The translations under genes and the position numbers were made by a program. Shown piece after piece: positions 6,310 through 6,966 of a DNA stretch of 6,966 nucleotides. Where the stretch lies: contig JBAWYD010000116.1 of assembly GCA_037143735.1 (NCBI GenBank), positions 1-6,966 on the forward strand, given 5' to 3'. Every line of letters begins with the position of its first letter. Position 1 is the first letter of the stretch. The notes beneath the pieces are model-generated. The model did not search any database. It was not told where the DNA came from and was given only the letters and a program-made list of their open reading frames with translations. This DNA is from JAPLJQ01 sp037143735 (lineage in GTDB: Bacteria > Desulfobacterota > Syntrophia > Syntrophales > UBA2185).

Positions 6310-6966
6310 ATGGAATATAAAAACCTCTTGTTTGAAATCGAAGAGGGTATCGCGACGATAACCTTCAACAGGCCGAAGGCACTGAACGCCATGAACTCGG
6401 AAACCATGGGAGAGCTTCTCCATGCCGTTACGAATTGTAAAAATGACGATGGCGTCAAGGGAATTATTCTGACCGGAGCGGGAGAAAAAGCCTTTATCGC
6501 GGGTGCGGACATTGCGGAAATGCAGAACCTGAGACCAAAAGAGGCACTGGCTTTCATGGAACTGGGACATGAGACGCTGCGATTGCTTGAGACACTGCCC
6601 AAACCTTCAATTGCTGCCGTCAATGGTTTCGCTCTGGGCGGCGGTACAGAAATTTCCATGGCCTGTGATATTCGATTCGCCTCGGAAACCGCCCGTTTCG
6701 GACAGCCGGAAATTCTTATCGGATTGATTCCGGGATGGGGGGGGACACAGAGACTTCCCCGCCTTATCGGAATGGGACGGGCGAAAGAACTGCTGATGAG
6801 CGGTGAGCTGATCGATGCGAAAAGGGCTTATGAGATCGGCCTTGTCAACAGAATATTCCCGCCCGATCAGCTTTTAACGGAGACGAAGAAATTTGCCCGA
6901 AAATTGGCGGGTATGCCCGGGTTTGCAGTCAAAATGGCCAAGCATGCCATCAATTTTGGATATGAC
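6310..6966 (+). CDS. crt: enoyl-CoA hydratase (crotonase), 3' end beyond the window
   Basis: Adds water to a trans-2-enoyl-CoA to give 3-hydroxyacyl-CoA, linking the dehydrogenase upstream to Hbd. The window holds 219 codons with no stop; the family has about 260, so some 40 residues are missing at the C-terminus. Both catalytic glutamates are present: Glu114 in ALGGGTEISMACD and Glu134 in FGQPEILIG. The oxyanion-hole segments are AGADI (64-68) and the GGG at 110-112. IPGWGGTQRLPRLIG (140-154) is a crotonase signature, with Trp where Phe or Tyr is common. The N-terminus resembles clostridial Crt (FNRPKALNAMNS, LTGAGEKAFIAGADIAEM). The start ATG 6310 has AAAAGGGGG at 6293-6301, eight bases ahead. 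The 45-base gap after hbd suggests the same transcript. Confidence 0.93.
   Translation, partial: MEYKNLLFEIEEGIATITFNRPKALNAMNSETMGELLHAVTNCKNDDGVKGIILTGAGEKAFIAGADIAEMQNLRPKEALAFMELGHETLRLLETLPKPSIAAVNGFALGGGTEISMACDIRFASETARFGQPEILIGLIPGWGGTQRLPRLIGMGRAKELLMSGELIDAKRAYEIGLVNRIFPPDQLLTETKKFARKLAGMPGFAVKMAKHAINFGYD

Overview
The window holds a one-strand block of seven genes, all reading left to right, from a bacterial chromosome of moderate G+C. Six of the seven form a fatty-acid/short-chain acyl-CoA cassette: two subunits of a glutaconate-type CoA-transferase, an acyl-CoA dehydrogenase, a thiolase, a 3-hydroxyacyl-CoA dehydrogenase and an enoyl-CoA hydratase that runs off the right edge. 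This set, with strong similarity of the last two to clostridial butyrate enzymes and a glutaconate-type CoA-transferase, suggests an anaerobe. A syntrophic or sulfate-reducing Desulfobacterota (the former Deltaproteobacteria, e.g. Syntrophus/Smithella-like) is my best guess from the style of the proteins, but this is inference and not proven by the sequence.

Layout: 1-572, a small five-helix membrane protein (Yip1-like), probably an unrelated upstream transcription unit whose true start may lie before the window. 573-722, a 150-bp gap with a TATAAT box, a weak hairpin, a TTGACA hexamer and a very strong ribosome binding site for the next gene. 723-1778 and 1797-2696, CoA-transferase subunits A and B, tightly spaced. 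2697-2793, a gap dominated by a perfect 18-bp hairpin. 2794-3960, acyl-CoA dehydrogenase, which has no ATG, GTG or TTG where the family's N-terminus should begin and appears to start at ACG. 4002-5357, a thiolase with an N-terminal extension of about 45 residues. 5407-6264, 3-hydroxybutyryl-CoA-type dehydrogenase. 6310-6966, enoyl-CoA hydratase (3' end missing).

Together the enzymes cover activation of a carboxylic acid by CoA transfer, then dehydrogenation, hydration, a second oxidation and thiolytic cleavage, i.e. one full turn of beta-oxidation, or the reverse for synthesis. No electron-transfer flavoprotein genes, regulator or transporter are in view, so the direction and the substrate cannot be decided here. 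No tRNA, rRNA, CRISPR array, insertion sequence or phage gene was seen. The most notable points are the apparent ACG start of the dehydrogenase, the intra-operon hairpin immediately ahead of it, and the thiolase extension. This looks like a metabolic operon, not a new kind of system.
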